Assembly: GCA_026984795.1 (NCBI GenBank) | Contig: JALSRK010000072.1 | Coordinates: 49,396 to 113,395, forward strand | From: Solibacteraceae bacterium | GTDB taxonomy: Bacteria > Acidobacteriota > Terriglobia > Bryobacterales > Bryobacteraceae | DNA: 64,000 bases | Reading direction: 5' to 3' | Shown here: piece after piece, positions 44,318 through 53,518 of the stretch | How the letters are laid out: every line of letters begins with the position of its first letter | Numbering within the stretch: position 1 is the stretch's first letter | The notes under the pieces: generated by a model | The model's database searches: none | Told to the model about the DNA's origin: nothing | What the model saw: the letters and a program-made list of their open reading frames with translations, nothing else | Made by a program: the position numbers and the translations under genes

Positions 44318-46843
44318 GTGGAGGAGATGAATTCGAGAAACCGCGCCTCAGGGGGCGCCATCCACTATTCGAACTTGAAGAAAGACCGCCTGGCGAACTT
44401 CGATTCCAGCCGCAAGAGCGACGCGCTCCGAAGAGGGACGGCGCTTCCGCCGAAGCGTGGCAGGCGTTACCTCAGGTTGGCCCTGATGCTCGTGCACGCC
44501 GTTTGGTTGGCCGGCCTGGTAGTTCTGTTGGTCTCGCCGGCGGCTTGGGCGCGGGTGGTTCCCGGCTATTACATCGTCGAGTTGACGGAATCGCCGCCCG
44601 TCGAGCAAATGGTCTCGGCCGGGGCGGTTCGGCGGAAGTCGGCGATGCGCGACTACTACGACGTCGTGCGCCACCAGCAGCAGGTGGTGCGGGGCGTCTT
44701 GGAAAGCTTGGGCGCGCGGCCGTACGGGGCGGTGGGGACGGTGGCCAATGCCTTGCTGGTGCGCCTCTCCGACAAACTGGCGCAGCGTTTGCCCGCCTTG
44801 CCCGGCGTCCGGCGTGTCTATCCGGTGCGGGAGCAGCGGATGTCGCTCGAACGGGCGCTGGAGCTGCACCATGTCATCGACGGATGGAATCGCCTGGGGG
44901 GCGCCGACCTGGCGGGCGCCGGGGTAAAGATCGGGATCGTAGACAGCGGTATCGACATCACCCATCCGGCTTTTCAAGACCCCTCTCTGCCGGTCCCGGA
45001 AGGCTTTCCCCGCGTGAACTTTCCATCGGACCTCGCCTACACGAACAGCAAGGTCATCGTGGCGCGGGGCTACCTTTCCTTTTTCTTTGGCGGGGATCCG
45101 GGAGCGCGGGACCGGAACGGACATGGCACGGCGGTAGCCATGGCTGCGGCCGGGCGGGTGCTCGACACCCCGGACGGCCCGATTGCAGGCGTGGCGCCCA
45201 AAGCCTGGCTGGGCAGCTACCAGGTGATCCGCGATGACGGCACGACCCGCTCGGATCTCGTCTTGAAGGCGATCGACGACGCGGTCCGCGACGGCATGAA
45301 CGTGATCAACCTCAGTCTTGGCGGGGATATCATTCCCCGGCCCGGCGATGACATCTTCACCCGAGTGATCGAGCGGGCTGCGGCCGCGGGCGTGCTCGTG
45401 GTGGTTGCCGCCGGCAACCAGGGGCCGGATCCATTCACGCTCGGCGATACTTCGGTGGCTCCCTCGGTGCTGGCCGTCGGGGCCACGTGGAACGACCGCA
45501 CGCTGGGCTCGGCGGTGCACCTGGCTTCCGGCGAGACATTCTCCGCGTTCCCCGGGAACGGCCCCAGACCGCTGTACCCGGTCACGGCTCCGATCCGCGA
45601 CGTGGCCGACCTGGATCCCACCGGGCTGGCCTGCTCTTCACTCCCGGACGGCAGCCTGGCCGGCCGCATCGTTTTGATCCAGCGGGGTGAATGCTTTTTC
45701 CGGGACAAGCTCAACAACGCTGAGGCGGCGGGAGCCGTGGGGGCGGTAATCTTCACCCGGCCCGACGATCCCGACGCCTTTCCGTTCGATGTGCTTGGCG
45801 CCACGCTGCCGGCGGTAATGGTGAACAACTCCGACGGCGAAACGATCAAGGGCATCATCGCTTCCGGCGGCCCGGTAGTGACGACACTGGACTTCCGGGT
45901 GAAACGTTCCGTGGATCCGAACCGCGTCGTGTCGTTCTCCTCGCGCGGTCCGAGTTCCGATCTGTCGATCAAACCGGAGATCGCCGCCGTCGGTGCGGCG
46001 CTGAACACGGCCACGCTGGATGGAGGGTTCGACACGACCCAGGGCACGAGCTTCTCGGCTCCGATCGTAGCCGGAGCTGCGGCTGTGCTGATGGCCGCGC
46101 GGCCGGGCTACTCGGTGCCCCAGTACCGTTCGCTGCTGATCAATACCGCGGATACGCTTGTCCTGGGCAGCGGCAAACCGGCTCCGGTTCAGGCGGCCGG
46201 AGGCGGAGTCCTGAACCTGGACCGGGCGCTGGCGACGACGATCACGGCTATCCCGGCCACCGTCAGTTTCGGCGACACGACCGGGGCGCTGGAACGAAGG
46301 CTGACGATTTCCAACCTCGGAACCACGCCGGAAACCCTGACGATCACGGCCCAGCCTTTTGACGGCGGCCCGCCGCCGAATGCGGCTCCCGCTTCCTTCA
46401 CCGTTGCGCCCGGAGCTTCCCAGCCGGTCACGCTGACGCTGGCCCCGCCCGGTTCACCGGCGGGAGAACACCAAGGGTTCCTCTGGATTCGGGGCAGCCG
46501 GACCGGGGCCGAGATTCACGTCCCCTACTGGTACGCGATCACCTCCGACGAGCCGGCGAATCTCACTATCGTCCACAGCGCCGGGTCAGGCACAGCCGGG
46601 GAGTTGCTGTCGAGGGCGATAGGGGTCCGGCTCACCGATGCGGCCGGGGTGCCCATCGTACGGGTGCTGCCGCGGGTAACCGCGGTTTCCGGCGGAGGGA
46701 CGGTGCAAAGCGTGATCTCGGCCGACGAGTCTTCGCCCGGGCTCTTCGAGGTGAGCGTCCGCCTCGGGGCGGTGGCGGGGCCCAATGTGTTCCGGATCGA
46801 AGCGGGCGATTTGTCGAAAGAGGTGACGATTGAGGGCCAGTAG
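44318..46843 (+). CDS. Exported S8 family serine peptidase (subtilase) with PA domain
   Basis: 841 residues from the GTG at 44318 (an ATG at 44327 follows GGAGGAG with too little spacing). A polar head of about 45 residues precedes a signal-like helix ('LMLVHAVWLAGLVVLLVSPAAWA'). An inhibitor-like propeptide follows, then the subtilase domain with D209 ('IVDSGIDITHP'), H269 ('GHGTAVAMAA') and S578 ('GTSFSAPIVAG'). A PA domain is inserted at about 430-520 ('GRIVLIQRGECFFRDKLNNAEAAGAVGAVIF'), and two Ig-like domains end the protein. It probably degrades extracellular protein. The next gene starts inside its last codons. Confidence 0.9.
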   Translation: MEEMNSRNRASGGAIHYSNLKKDRLANFDSSRKSDALRRGTALPPKRGRRYLRLALMLVHAVWLAGLVVLLVSPAAWARVVPGYYIVELTESPPVEQMVSAGAVRRKSAMRDYYDVVRHQQQVVRGVLESLGARPYGAVGTVANALLVRLSDKLAQRLPALPGVRRVYPVREQRMSLERALELHHVIDGWNRLGGADLAGAGVKIGIVDSGIDITHPAFQDPSLPVPEGFPRVNFPSDLAYTNSKVIVARGYLSFFFGGDPGARDRNGHGTAVAMAAAGRVLDTPDGPIAGVAPKAWLGSYQVIRDDGTTRSDLVLKAIDDAVRDGMNVINLSLGGDIIPRPGDDIFTRVIERAAAAGVLVVVAAGNQGPDPFTLGDTSVAPSVLAVGATWNDRTLGSAVHLASGETFSAFPGNGPRPLYPVTAPIRDVADLDPTGLACSSLPDGSLAGRIVLIQRGECFFRDKLNNAEAAGAVGAVIFTRPDDPDAFPFDVLGATLPAVMVNNSDGETIKGIIASGGPVVTTLDFRVKRSVDPNRVVSFSSRGPSSDLSIKPEIAAVGAALNTATLDGGFDTTQGTSFSAPIVAGAAAVLMAARPGYSVPQYRSLLINTADTLVLGSGKPAPVQAAGGGVLNLDRALATTITAIPATVSFGDTTGALERRLTISNLGTTPETLTITAQPFDGGPPPNAAPASFTVAPGASQPVTLTLAPPGSPAGEHQGFLWIRGSRTGAEIHVPYWYAITSDEPANLTIVHSAGSGTAGELLSRAIGVRLTDAAGVPIVRVLPRVTAVSGGGTVQSVISADESSPGLFEVSVRLGAVAGPNVFRIEAGDLSKEVTIEGQ

Positions 46844-49634
46844 TCTTCTGTTCGGTCTAGGCGGCGTCCTGGTGGCCGTGGCCGCGTGCGGCGCCGGGTT
46901 CCCGGCCGCATCGCCGGTGATTCCTTTCGAAAGCAACCAAGGCCAGGCGCCCGCCGAGGTCCGGTATCTGGCGCGTTTTCCGGGCCAGTTGGTGGTGTTG
47001 ACCGGTTCCGCCATCGAGCTGGCGGTAGGCGGCGTGCGTCATCGGGTCGGGATCCGGTTCACGGCGGCGGCCCCTCTCGACTGGCGCGGCCGGCATCCAC
47101 TGCCTGGGCGAAGCCATTACTTTCGCGGCCAGGACCGGAAGCTCTGGATCACCGGCGTTCCGCACTACCGGGAGGCACGGGCCGAATCGGTCTGGAAAGG
47201 AATCGAGACGGTTTGCTATGGAAGCCGGGGGAGGCTGGAATTCGATTTCATCGTCGAGCCCGGGGCTGATCCCTCCCGGATCCGTTTCCGGCTGGAAGGC
47301 GCCCAGGGGCTGAGACTTACTGACGAAGGCGACCTGCTGATCGAGACGCCCGCCGGTCCGCTGCGGCAGCACCGGCCGGTGGCGTATCAGCCGGCGCCGG
47401 ATGGGCGGAAGTTCGTGGACGCCGCCTTCCGGGTCAGCGCCGGCAACGCCGTTGCCATCCAGGTGGGCCCCTATGATCCTGCGCGTAAGCTCATCATCGA
47501 TCCGGTGATCACTTTTTCCACATTTTGGGGCGGCGCCGGGATGGATGAGGCCCTGGCGATCGCCACCGATGCTCAGGGCAACATCTATATCGCCGGGCGC
47601 ACCGATTCCCAGGATCTTCCGACGACGCAGAACACCGTCCAACCGCAGTACGCGTCCACCGGGTTTCCCGGCGATGCTTTTGTCACCAAGTTCAGTCCGG
47701 ACGGCAAGCAGGTTCTCTTTTCCACTTACCTCGGCGGCACCGACAGTGACCTGGCCCGCGCCGTGGCCATCGGTCCGGAAGGCGACATTTACGTGGCGGG
47801 CGACAGCGAGTCCCGCGACTTTCCGACCACGCCCGGAGCCTACCAGGGGTTCAATTCTTCGCTGGGGCTTACCTCTGACGGTTTCGTCGCCAGGCTGAGT
47901 GCGGACGGATCCCAGCTCGTCTATTCCACCTATCTCGGCGGTGTCTTCACCGACAGGGTCTATGGCCTTGCCGTGGATGCGGCGGGGAGCGCCTACGCCG
48001 GCGGCAGTTCGGATTCCGACGACTTTCCGACCACGCCCGGGGTGTTCCGCGCCGCCTGCCGCGGCACGGGGCTGGGAGGCTTCGTCACGAAACTGGCGCC
48101 CGATGGCACGGGGCTGGTTTACTCCGGCCGGGTCTGCGGTTCGGCCAACGACGAGGTGCTGGCCCTGGCCGTGGACGCGGCGGGCAACGCTTATGCGGGC
48201 GGCGTGACGGGCTCCGACGATTTTCCCGTGACCGGCGGCGCATTGCAGGAGCAATTCGGCGATGGCGTAGAAGACGCGTTCCTGGCGAAGATCTCGGCCG
48301 ACGGCGCGGCGCTGGTGTGGGCGACGTATCTCGGCGGGAGCGGCCCCGATGCGGTCCGCGGCGTCGCGGTGGACGCGGAGGGCAATGTCTTTGCCGCCGG
48401 CTACACCGCCTCGGCTGATTTCCCGGTAACCGAGGGCGCCTTCCAGACGGCGCACGCCGGGGGCGGCGCCTCGCAGGACGCCTTCGTTGCCAAACTGAAC
48501 AGCGCCGGCTCCGGACTGGCCTACTCGACCTTTATCGGCGGAGCTCACGCAGACCAGGCGGCGGCGATCGCCGTCGCCGCCGATGGAAGCGCCTACGTGG
48601 CCGGTTTCACTGAGTCCTTCGACTTTCCCACCACTCCGGCGAACTGCTTGACCGGATACGCCGGGGGCCGCGATGCCTTCGTGCTGAAGCTCGACGCGGC
48701 GGGCGCATCGCTGGGTTATTCCCATTTTCTCGGCGGTCGCAGCAGCGACGCCGCCGAGGGGATCGCCTTGGGGGCCGGGGGCGCCGCTGTGGTGACCGGC
48801 ACGACCGGCTCAGCGAATTTCACCACCACCTGGGACGCGATGCGTTCCGCGTACGGGGAGGGCCACCGCGGCATGACCGATGCATTCCTGGCGCGGATCG
48901 ATGAGGGTCAGGGACCCGCCCCGCCCTGCGTCGCCCTGAACGGGCTGGTGAACGGCGCCAGCTTCTTGCCCGGGCCGGTGGCGCCGGGCGAGATCATATC
49001 GGTGTTCGGCGCCGGCCTGGGGCCGCCGAACCTCGCGGTGTTCGACCTGGCCGGCGGGGACCGGATTGCTCCCGAGCTGGCCGGCACCCGGGTGCTCTTC
49101 GATGGCGTGGCTGCCCCGATCATCGCCACGATCAGCGGCCAGGTGAACGCCATCGTGCCCTACTCGGTGGCCGGCAACGATGCCGTGCGCGTCCGGGTGG
49201 AGTACCAGGGGCGGCCCACCGCTGAGATGACGGTGCCCGTCGCGCCGGCTTCCCCAGCCATCTTCTTGCAGAACGCCGCCGGCCAAGGGGCGATCCTGAA
49301 CCAGGACTTCAGCGTCAACGGGCCGGCCAACCGGGCCGCGCGCGGCTCCATCATCCAGATCTTCGCCACCGGCGAGGGGCAGACCGACCCGCCGGGCGTA
49401 GACGGCAAGGTCGCCGGCGCAATCCTGCCCAGCCCGGTGCTCCCGGTGAAGGTGACCATCGGCGGTCGGGAGGCCGTGGTCCACTACGCGGGCGCTGCAC
49501 CGGGGCTGGTGGCCGGCGTGCTGCAGATCAACGCCCAGGTGCCGGACGACGTCCCGGCCGGCAGCGCCGTGCCCATCGTGATTCAGGTCGGCGACCGGCG
49601 CAGCCCCCAAGGCGTGACCGTGGCCATCCGTTAG
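46830..49634 (+). CDS. SBBP beta-propeller repeat protein with TIGR03437-type C-terminal domain
   Basis: 934 residues from a TTG at 46830, 14 nt inside the subtilase gene, with AAAGAGGTG 4 nt upstream. Signal-like N-terminus to about residue 25. Residues 25-220 form an N-terminal domain of the kind found in SBBP proteins. About eight SBBP repeats follow at 225-690, each like 'YLGG-SD--A-AVA-D--GN-YVAG-T-S-DFP-T'. The C-terminal 235 residues ('NGLVNGASFLPGPVAPGEIISVFGAGLGP' onward) match the domain common in Candidatus Solibacter. It is extracellular; the function of neither module is known. The tight coupling to a protease suggests joint export. Confidence 0.9.
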   Translation: MRASSLLFGLGGVLVAVAACGAGFPAASPVIPFESNQGQAPAEVRYLARFPGQLVVLTGSAIELAVGGVRHRVGIRFTAAAPLDWRGRHPLPGRSHYFRGQDRKLWITGVPHYREARAESVWKGIETVCYGSRGRLEFDFIVEPGADPSRIRFRLEGAQGLRLTDEGDLLIETPAGPLRQHRPVAYQPAPDGRKFVDAAFRVSAGNAVAIQVGPYDPARKLIIDPVITFSTFWGGAGMDEALAIATDAQGNIYIAGRTDSQDLPTTQNTVQPQYASTGFPGDAFVTKFSPDGKQVLFSTYLGGTDSDLARAVAIGPEGDIYVAGDSESRDFPTTPGAYQGFNSSLGLTSDGFVARLSADGSQLVYSTYLGGVFTDRVYGLAVDAAGSAYAGGSSDSDDFPTTPGVFRAACRGTGLGGFVTKLAPDGTGLVYSGRVCGSANDEVLALAVDAAGNAYAGGVTGSDDFPVTGGALQEQFGDGVEDAFLAKISADGAALVWATYLGGSGPDAVRGVAVDAEGNVFAAGYTASADFPVTEGAFQTAHAGGGASQDAFVAKLNSAGSGLAYSTFIGGAHADQAAAIAVAADGSAYVAGFTESFDFPTTPANCLTGYAGGRDAFVLKLDAAGASLGYSHFLGGRSSDAAEGIALGAGGAAVVTGTTGSANFTTTWDAMRSAYGEGHRGMTDAFLARIDEGQGPAPPCVALNGLVNGASFLPGPVAPGEIISVFGAGLGPPNLAVFDLAGGDRIAPELAGTRVLFDGVAAPIIATISGQVNAIVPYSVAGNDAVRVRVEYQGRPTAEMTVPVAPASPAIFLQNAAGQGAILNQDFSVNGPANRAARGSIIQIFATGEGQTDPPGVDGKVAGAILPSPVLPVKVTIGGREAVVHYAGAAPGLVAGVLQINAQVPDDVPAGSAVPIVIQVGDRRSPQGVTVAIR

Positions 49635-49832
49635 CGGCGGAGCCGGCGCCCGGACTTCGTTCCCCGTCAAAGCCACCCGTACAAGAGCCATTCTCTTTCC
49701 ACCCGTCTGAGCCGCCGATGCCTCCCCGCCTGCCGGCGGGCTGAGCGGTGAGGGCGCTGGAGCCGGTCCGGCGTGAGGGCGCCGGGGTTCTTCCACATGG
49801 AAACAAAAAACGCGAGAGATGTTATTTTTCTC

Positions 49833-49861
49833 TTGACGTCGTATAACGAACGTTATACGAT
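49833..49861 (+). promoter_or_regulatory. Sigma-70 promoter of the exopolysaccharide operon
   Basis: TTGACG (49833-49838), a 17-nt spacer, then TACGAT (49856-49861). Predicted start near 49868 leaves a leader of about 130 nt before the first gene. The spacer is filled by the 20-bp dyad listed separately. Confidence 0.65.
49840..49859 (+). promoter_or_regulatory. Perfect 20-bp dyad operator inside the promoter
   Basis: CGTATAACGAACGTTATACG has two perfect 9-bp arms around AA. It covers the -35/-10 spacer and part of the -10 box, so a bound dimer would block polymerase. Such length and symmetry are very unlikely by chance in this GC-rich DNA. Confidence 0.7.
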
Positions 49862-49996
49862 AGACCCAACAAATTTCCGTTCGGGCCGGTGGGGCCGGAC
49901 CGCGGCGACGGCGACTGAGCCGGTTCGCAGTGCGGCGGGTTTCCGGACTTCGCCTGGAGACCGGCCGCGTTGTGCAGCGGCCCGACAGGAGTGCTG

Positions 49997-50260
49997 ATGG
50001 GAGTGCGGAAACGCAGGGACCGGCTGGTGGTCTTCCGGCTGACGCAGGAGGAATACCGGCGGCTGCAGCGGGAGTCGAGCCGCAACGGCGCCCGGAGCCT
50101 GTCCGACTACACCCGCGCGCGGCTGCTCCAGCCGGACCGGGAGGCGGCGATGAGCAAGCGGATCGAGGAACGGCTGGCACGGTTCGATGAGCGGCTGGAC
50201 GAGGTCCACGCTGTCTTGCGCCATGTGGCTCGGCTGGTGAAGAAGATTTCGGAGACGTAA
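49997..50260 (+). CDS. Small ribbon-helix-helix-like protein with coiled-coil tail
   Basis: 87 residues from the ATG at 49997, with AGGAG 5 nt upstream. Residues 8-45 ('RDRLVVFRLTQEEYRRLQRESSRNGARSLSDYTRARLL') look like a ribbon-helix-helix DNA-binding fold of the MobC/CopG type: a short strand, then two helices with 'S-DY-R--LL'. Residues 55-87 form a charged helix suited to oligomerisation. It lies between the dyad-bearing promoter and the Wza-type gene (17 nt away), so it is a good candidate for a regulator of the locus; a DNA-binding role is inferred, not shown. Confidence 0.7.
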   Translation: MGVRKRRDRLVVFRLTQEEYRRLQRESSRNGARSLSDYTRARLLQPDREAAMSKRIEERLARFDERLDEVHAVLRHVARLVKKISET

Positions 50261-50276
50261 GCAGGAGGGACGGCGG

Positions 50277-51251
50277 ATGAAAGCCTGGCTTGGGATCGTG
50301 GTTCTGGCGGCCGGAGCGCTCTCCCAGACGCTTCCCTCGCCGATGGCCAGCGTCGGCAAGGCGAACCTGCCGGCGCAGGCCGTGGGGCCTTACGACCTGC
50401 TGGCGGTTTCGGTGTACCGCTCGCCGGAACTAACCCGCACGGTGCGCGTGGCCGCCGACGGGACGATTGGGCTGCCGTTGCTGGAAGGGCGGATCCAGGC
50501 GGCCGGCTTGATGCCGGAAGAACTAGCCAAACGGGTGGCCGGAGCGCTCAAGAAGGAGCGGATCCTGGTGGATCCCATCGTCGAGGTCACCGTCGCCGAG
50601 TACGCCAGCCGGCCCATCAGCGTAATGGGCGCGGTGAAGCGCCCCTTGACGTTCCAGGCCTCCGGGCGGGTGACTTTGCTGGACGCCCTCGCCCGGGCCG
50701 AAGGGCTGGCCGAAGACGCGGCGGCCGAGATCCTGGTGACGCTGCCGGCGCGGGACGCCCGGGGAGCCGGGCCGGGCGGCGGGGGTTCGAGGCGGACGCC
50801 CGAAGTGCGGCGGATCCCGGTGAGGGAGCTGATCGACGAGGCCCGGCCGGAATGGAACCTCGAGCTGCACGGCGGGGAAGTGGTGCGGGTGCCCGAAGCG
50901 GGCAAGATCTTCGTGGTGGGCAACGTCCGGCGGCCGGGCGGCTACCCGGTACCCGACCCGGAGGACGCCACTGTGCTCAAGATGATCGCGCTGGCCGAGG
51001 GGCTCACCCCGTATCACCGCAAGAAGGCCTACATCTACCGAAAGGATCCGGCCACCGGCGTGAAGCGGGAGATCGAGATCGAACTGGGCAAGATCCTGAA
51101 GCGCGAGGCGCCGGACGTGCCTCTCGAGGTGGATGACATTCTCTACATTCCCGACCACGCCAGCAAACGGGTCCGGGCCAAGGTGATCGACCGGGTGACC
51201 GGCTTCGGCGCCGCCACGGTCTCGGGAATCCTGATCTGGGGGAGGCGGTGA
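50277..51251 (+). CDS. Polysaccharide biosynthesis/export protein (Wza-like)
   Basis: 324 residues. Signal peptide at residues 1-16 ('WLGIVVLAAGALSQ'), no lipobox. Poly_export domain at about 37-115 ('VGPYDLLAVSVYRSPELTRTVRVAADGTIGLPLLEGRIQAAGLMPEEL') and SLBB domains ('RPISVMGAVKRPLTFQ...', 'IFVVGNVRRPGGYPVPDPEDATVLKMIALAEGLTP'). It forms the outer-membrane or periplasmic exit channel for exopolysaccharide with the tyrosine kinase encoded next. GGAGGG lies 7 nt before the ATG. A Gly-rich loop at about 162-172 is variable. It overlaps the next gene by 4 nt. Confidence 0.92.
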   Translation: MKAWLGIVVLAAGALSQTLPSPMASVGKANLPAQAVGPYDLLAVSVYRSPELTRTVRVAADGTIGLPLLEGRIQAAGLMPEELAKRVAGALKKERILVDPIVEVTVAEYASRPISVMGAVKRPLTFQASGRVTLLDALARAEGLAEDAAAEILVTLPARDARGAGPGGGGSRRTPEVRRIPVRELIDEARPEWNLELHGGEVVRVPEAGKIFVVGNVRRPGGYPVPDPEDATVLKMIALAEGLTPYHRKKAYIYRKDPATGVKREIEIELGKILKREAPDVPLEVDDILYIPDHASKRVRAKVIDRVTGFGAATVSGILIWGRR

Positions 51252-53518
51252 GGAACGACGTGAGTGCGCCAACCAGCGACGTCGCCGGCCGGATCATGCC
51301 GCCGACACCGGAACCTGCACTGGTTCCGATGATGGCCGCCCAGCCGTGGTGGGACATTCCACCGGAGAGCCCGAACCGCCGGATGTCTCACTACCTCCAT
51401 ATATTCCGCCGGCACTGGCAGAAGATGTGCGCTTTCGTATGCACGTGCACAGCGTTGACGCTGATCGTATCGTTGCGCGTAACGCCGGTGTATGAGTCTA
51501 CGGCCGTCATCGACATTGACCGGCACATGCCCACGGGAGTGGTTGGACAAGAGACAAGCCAGCCGTTTGTAAACGATGCGGACCAGTACCTCGCAACACA
51601 AATGAGGCTTATTCAATCCGACGCGGTGCTCCGGCCTGTCGATCTCAAGTACAACCTCCGAGAGCGGGAAAGGGGCCTATTGAGCCGGTGGTTTGGTCCT
51701 GAGGAAGAGGATCCAGACGCTCCCTTGGAACTCGACCGCGTTTCCGTCAGACGGCCGCCCAACACCTACCTGCTGGAGATCAGCTACCGCTCTGAGCACC
51801 CCCAACTGGCGGCCGATGTCGCCAATGCCATTGCAGAGTCTTACCTGGAGCATACTTACCGTACACGGTACCAGGCTGCAAAGGGCATGTCGCGATACAT
51901 GGAGCGGCAGCTTGAAGAGCTGCGCGCCAGAATGGAGCGATCCGGAAATGCGCTGGCGCAGTTTGAGAAGGAACTCAGCATCATCAATCCGGAGGAGCAG
52001 ACCAGCATTCTCTCGGCCCATCTGCTGGAGCTGAACTCCGAGTATGCGCGGGCCCAGGCAGTCCGGGTTGAGAAGGAGGCCGCATATGACTCCGTTCAAT
52101 CAGGCTCCCTCGAAGCCGCTTTGGCGTCCTCACAGGGTGAGTCCCTTGCCCGCACCATCAGGGACTACGAAAAAGCCCGGCAACACTTTGCTGATGTCCG
52201 AGCTTTTTACGGCGCCAATCACCCGGAGTACAAGGCAGCCCAACTGGCGGTAGGGCAGTTGGAACAGCGGATTGAGGAACTGAAGAAGAGTATTCGAGGC
52301 CGCGTCTTTGTGGAGTTCGAGGAAGCGCGCAACCGCGAACGAATGTTGAAAGACGCTCTCGCAAAGGTGAAGGCGGAGCTGGACCGGGTGAACGCCAGAT
52401 CGTTCGAGTACCAGGCATTGAAACGCGAGGCCGACAGTGACAAGCAGCTATACGAAGAACTGCTTCGGAAGATCAACGAAGCCACGGTCAACGCAAGCTT
52501 TCAGGGGAACTCCGCCAGAATCGTGGATCGGGCGAGGCCGGACGATGAACCAGTCTTCCCGAAGGTCCCCCTCAACACACTACTCGCCTTCTTGCTGGCG
52601 ACCGGGATCGCCTGCAGCATTGCCATCACCGCCGACTATCTCGACAATACGGTTCGCGACCCCGACCAGGTGATGCAGACGCTGCGCACGCAGGTCTTGG
52701 GTACGTTGCCTATGGTGAGGAGCTGGAGGGGAAAGTTCAGTGTGCCGGTGAACGGACACGCGCCTGGTCGCCGCAAGCGTCTAGTACAAAAGAGTCAAGA
52801 CTCTTCCGTCTCATCCTATAACGAAGCCATCCGCAGCCTCAGGAACTCGATCCTCTTGTCGGATCTGGACAGTACCGGGCGCTCGCTTCTGATCACCAGC
52901 GCTTCGCCTGGAGAGGGGAAATCAACGACGGCCGTATATCTCGCTCTGGCCCACGCGAGTCTGAAACACAAAACGCTCCTGATCGACGGCGACCTGCGCC
53001 GCCCCAGCGTCCACAAGCGCTTCCACTTGGCATCCGCGAAAGGACTATCCACCGTCTTGCTATACGGCGGAGACTGGCGGGAAGCTGTACTCCGTCCGGC
53101 CGGTCAGCCGTACCTGCACGTGCTTCCCGCCGGCCCGTCCTCGCGTCAGGCCGCCGACCTCGTGGGGCCGTCTTTAGGAGAGCTGTTGGCGGAGGCTTCG
53201 GCGGAGTACGATCTGATCATCTTGGACGCACCGCCGCTATTGGGGTTTGCCGAGCCCATGCAGATGGCGACGGCCGTGGATGGCGTGATCATCGTCACCC
53301 GCGCCGGGGTGACGAACCGCCGGGCGGTGAACTCGGCTGTTCAGACATTGTCGAGAATCCGCGCCAACCTGCTGGGGATCGTCTTGAACGAAGTCCACCG
53401 GCAAATCAGCGACGAGTACTACTACTACAGCTACTACCGCAAGTACTACTCTGAGAGCGGCAACGACCGCCCGAGTGGCGACAACGGCAACGGGGAGGAG
53501 TGGAGGGAAGGCAGTTGA
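51248..53518 (+). CDS. Polysaccharide co-polymerase/BY-kinase (Wzc-like)
   Basis: 756 residues from the GTG at 51248. Wzz domain with two membrane helices (about 55-80 and 440-465) flanking a long coiled-coil periplasmic part, then a cytoplasmic BY-kinase. Walker A is 'SASPGEGKSTTAV' (K558), Walker A' is 'LLIDGDLRRPSVHKRF', Walker B is 'LIILDAPPLL'. A C-terminal tyrosine cluster at 724-734 holds eight tyrosines and is the autophosphorylation tail. It controls chain length and export by cycles of autophosphorylation. GC content and codon use drop from here on relative to neighbours. Confidence 0.95.
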   Translation: MRNDVSAPTSDVAGRIMPPTPEPALVPMMAAQPWWDIPPESPNRRMSHYLHIFRRHWQKMCAFVCTCTALTLIVSLRVTPVYESTAVIDIDRHMPTGVVGQETSQPFVNDADQYLATQMRLIQSDAVLRPVDLKYNLRERERGLLSRWFGPEEEDPDAPLELDRVSVRRPPNTYLLEISYRSEHPQLAADVANAIAESYLEHTYRTRYQAAKGMSRYMERQLEELRARMERSGNALAQFEKELSIINPEEQTSILSAHLLELNSEYARAQAVRVEKEAAYDSVQSGSLEAALASSQGESLARTIRDYEKARQHFADVRAFYGANHPEYKAAQLAVGQLEQRIEELKKSIRGRVFVEFEEARNRERMLKDALAKVKAELDRVNARSFEYQALKREADSDKQLYEELLRKINEATVNASFQGNSARIVDRARPDDEPVFPKVPLNTLLAFLLATGIACSIAITADYLDNTVRDPDQVMQTLRTQVLGTLPMVRSWRGKFSVPVNGHAPGRRKRLVQKSQDSSVSSYNEAIRSLRNSILLSDLDSTGRSLLITSASPGEGKSTTAVYLALAHASLKHKTLLIDGDLRRPSVHKRFHLASAKGLSTVLLYGGDWREAVLRPAGQPYLHVLPAGPSSRQAADLVGPSLGELLAEASAEYDLIILDAPPLLGFAEPMQMATAVDGVIIVTRAGVTNRRAVNSAVQTLSRIRANLLGIVLNEVHRQISDEYYYYSYYRKYYSESGNDRPSGDNGNGEEWREGS

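Larger units (their letters stand above)
49635..49996. other. Intergenic region of about 360 nt upstream of the exopolysaccharide locus
   Basis: Holds a small hairpin CCCGCC-TGCC-GGCGGG at 49726-49741, then the promoter/operator at 49833-49861 inside an AT-rich stretch (49798-49870), then a GC-rich leader of about 130 nt. No convincing coding sequence. Confidence 0.5.

Noticed and set aside
47500..48900. Possible tandem DNA repeat or CRISPR-like periodicity
   Set aside because: The periodicity comes from the protein-level SBBP repeats; the nucleotide units differ in sequence and length and are fully coding.
49773..49997. 74-codon frame over the exopolysaccharide promoter
   Set aside because: It overlaps the -35/-10 boxes and the dyad, has no good start context, and lacks recognisable features.
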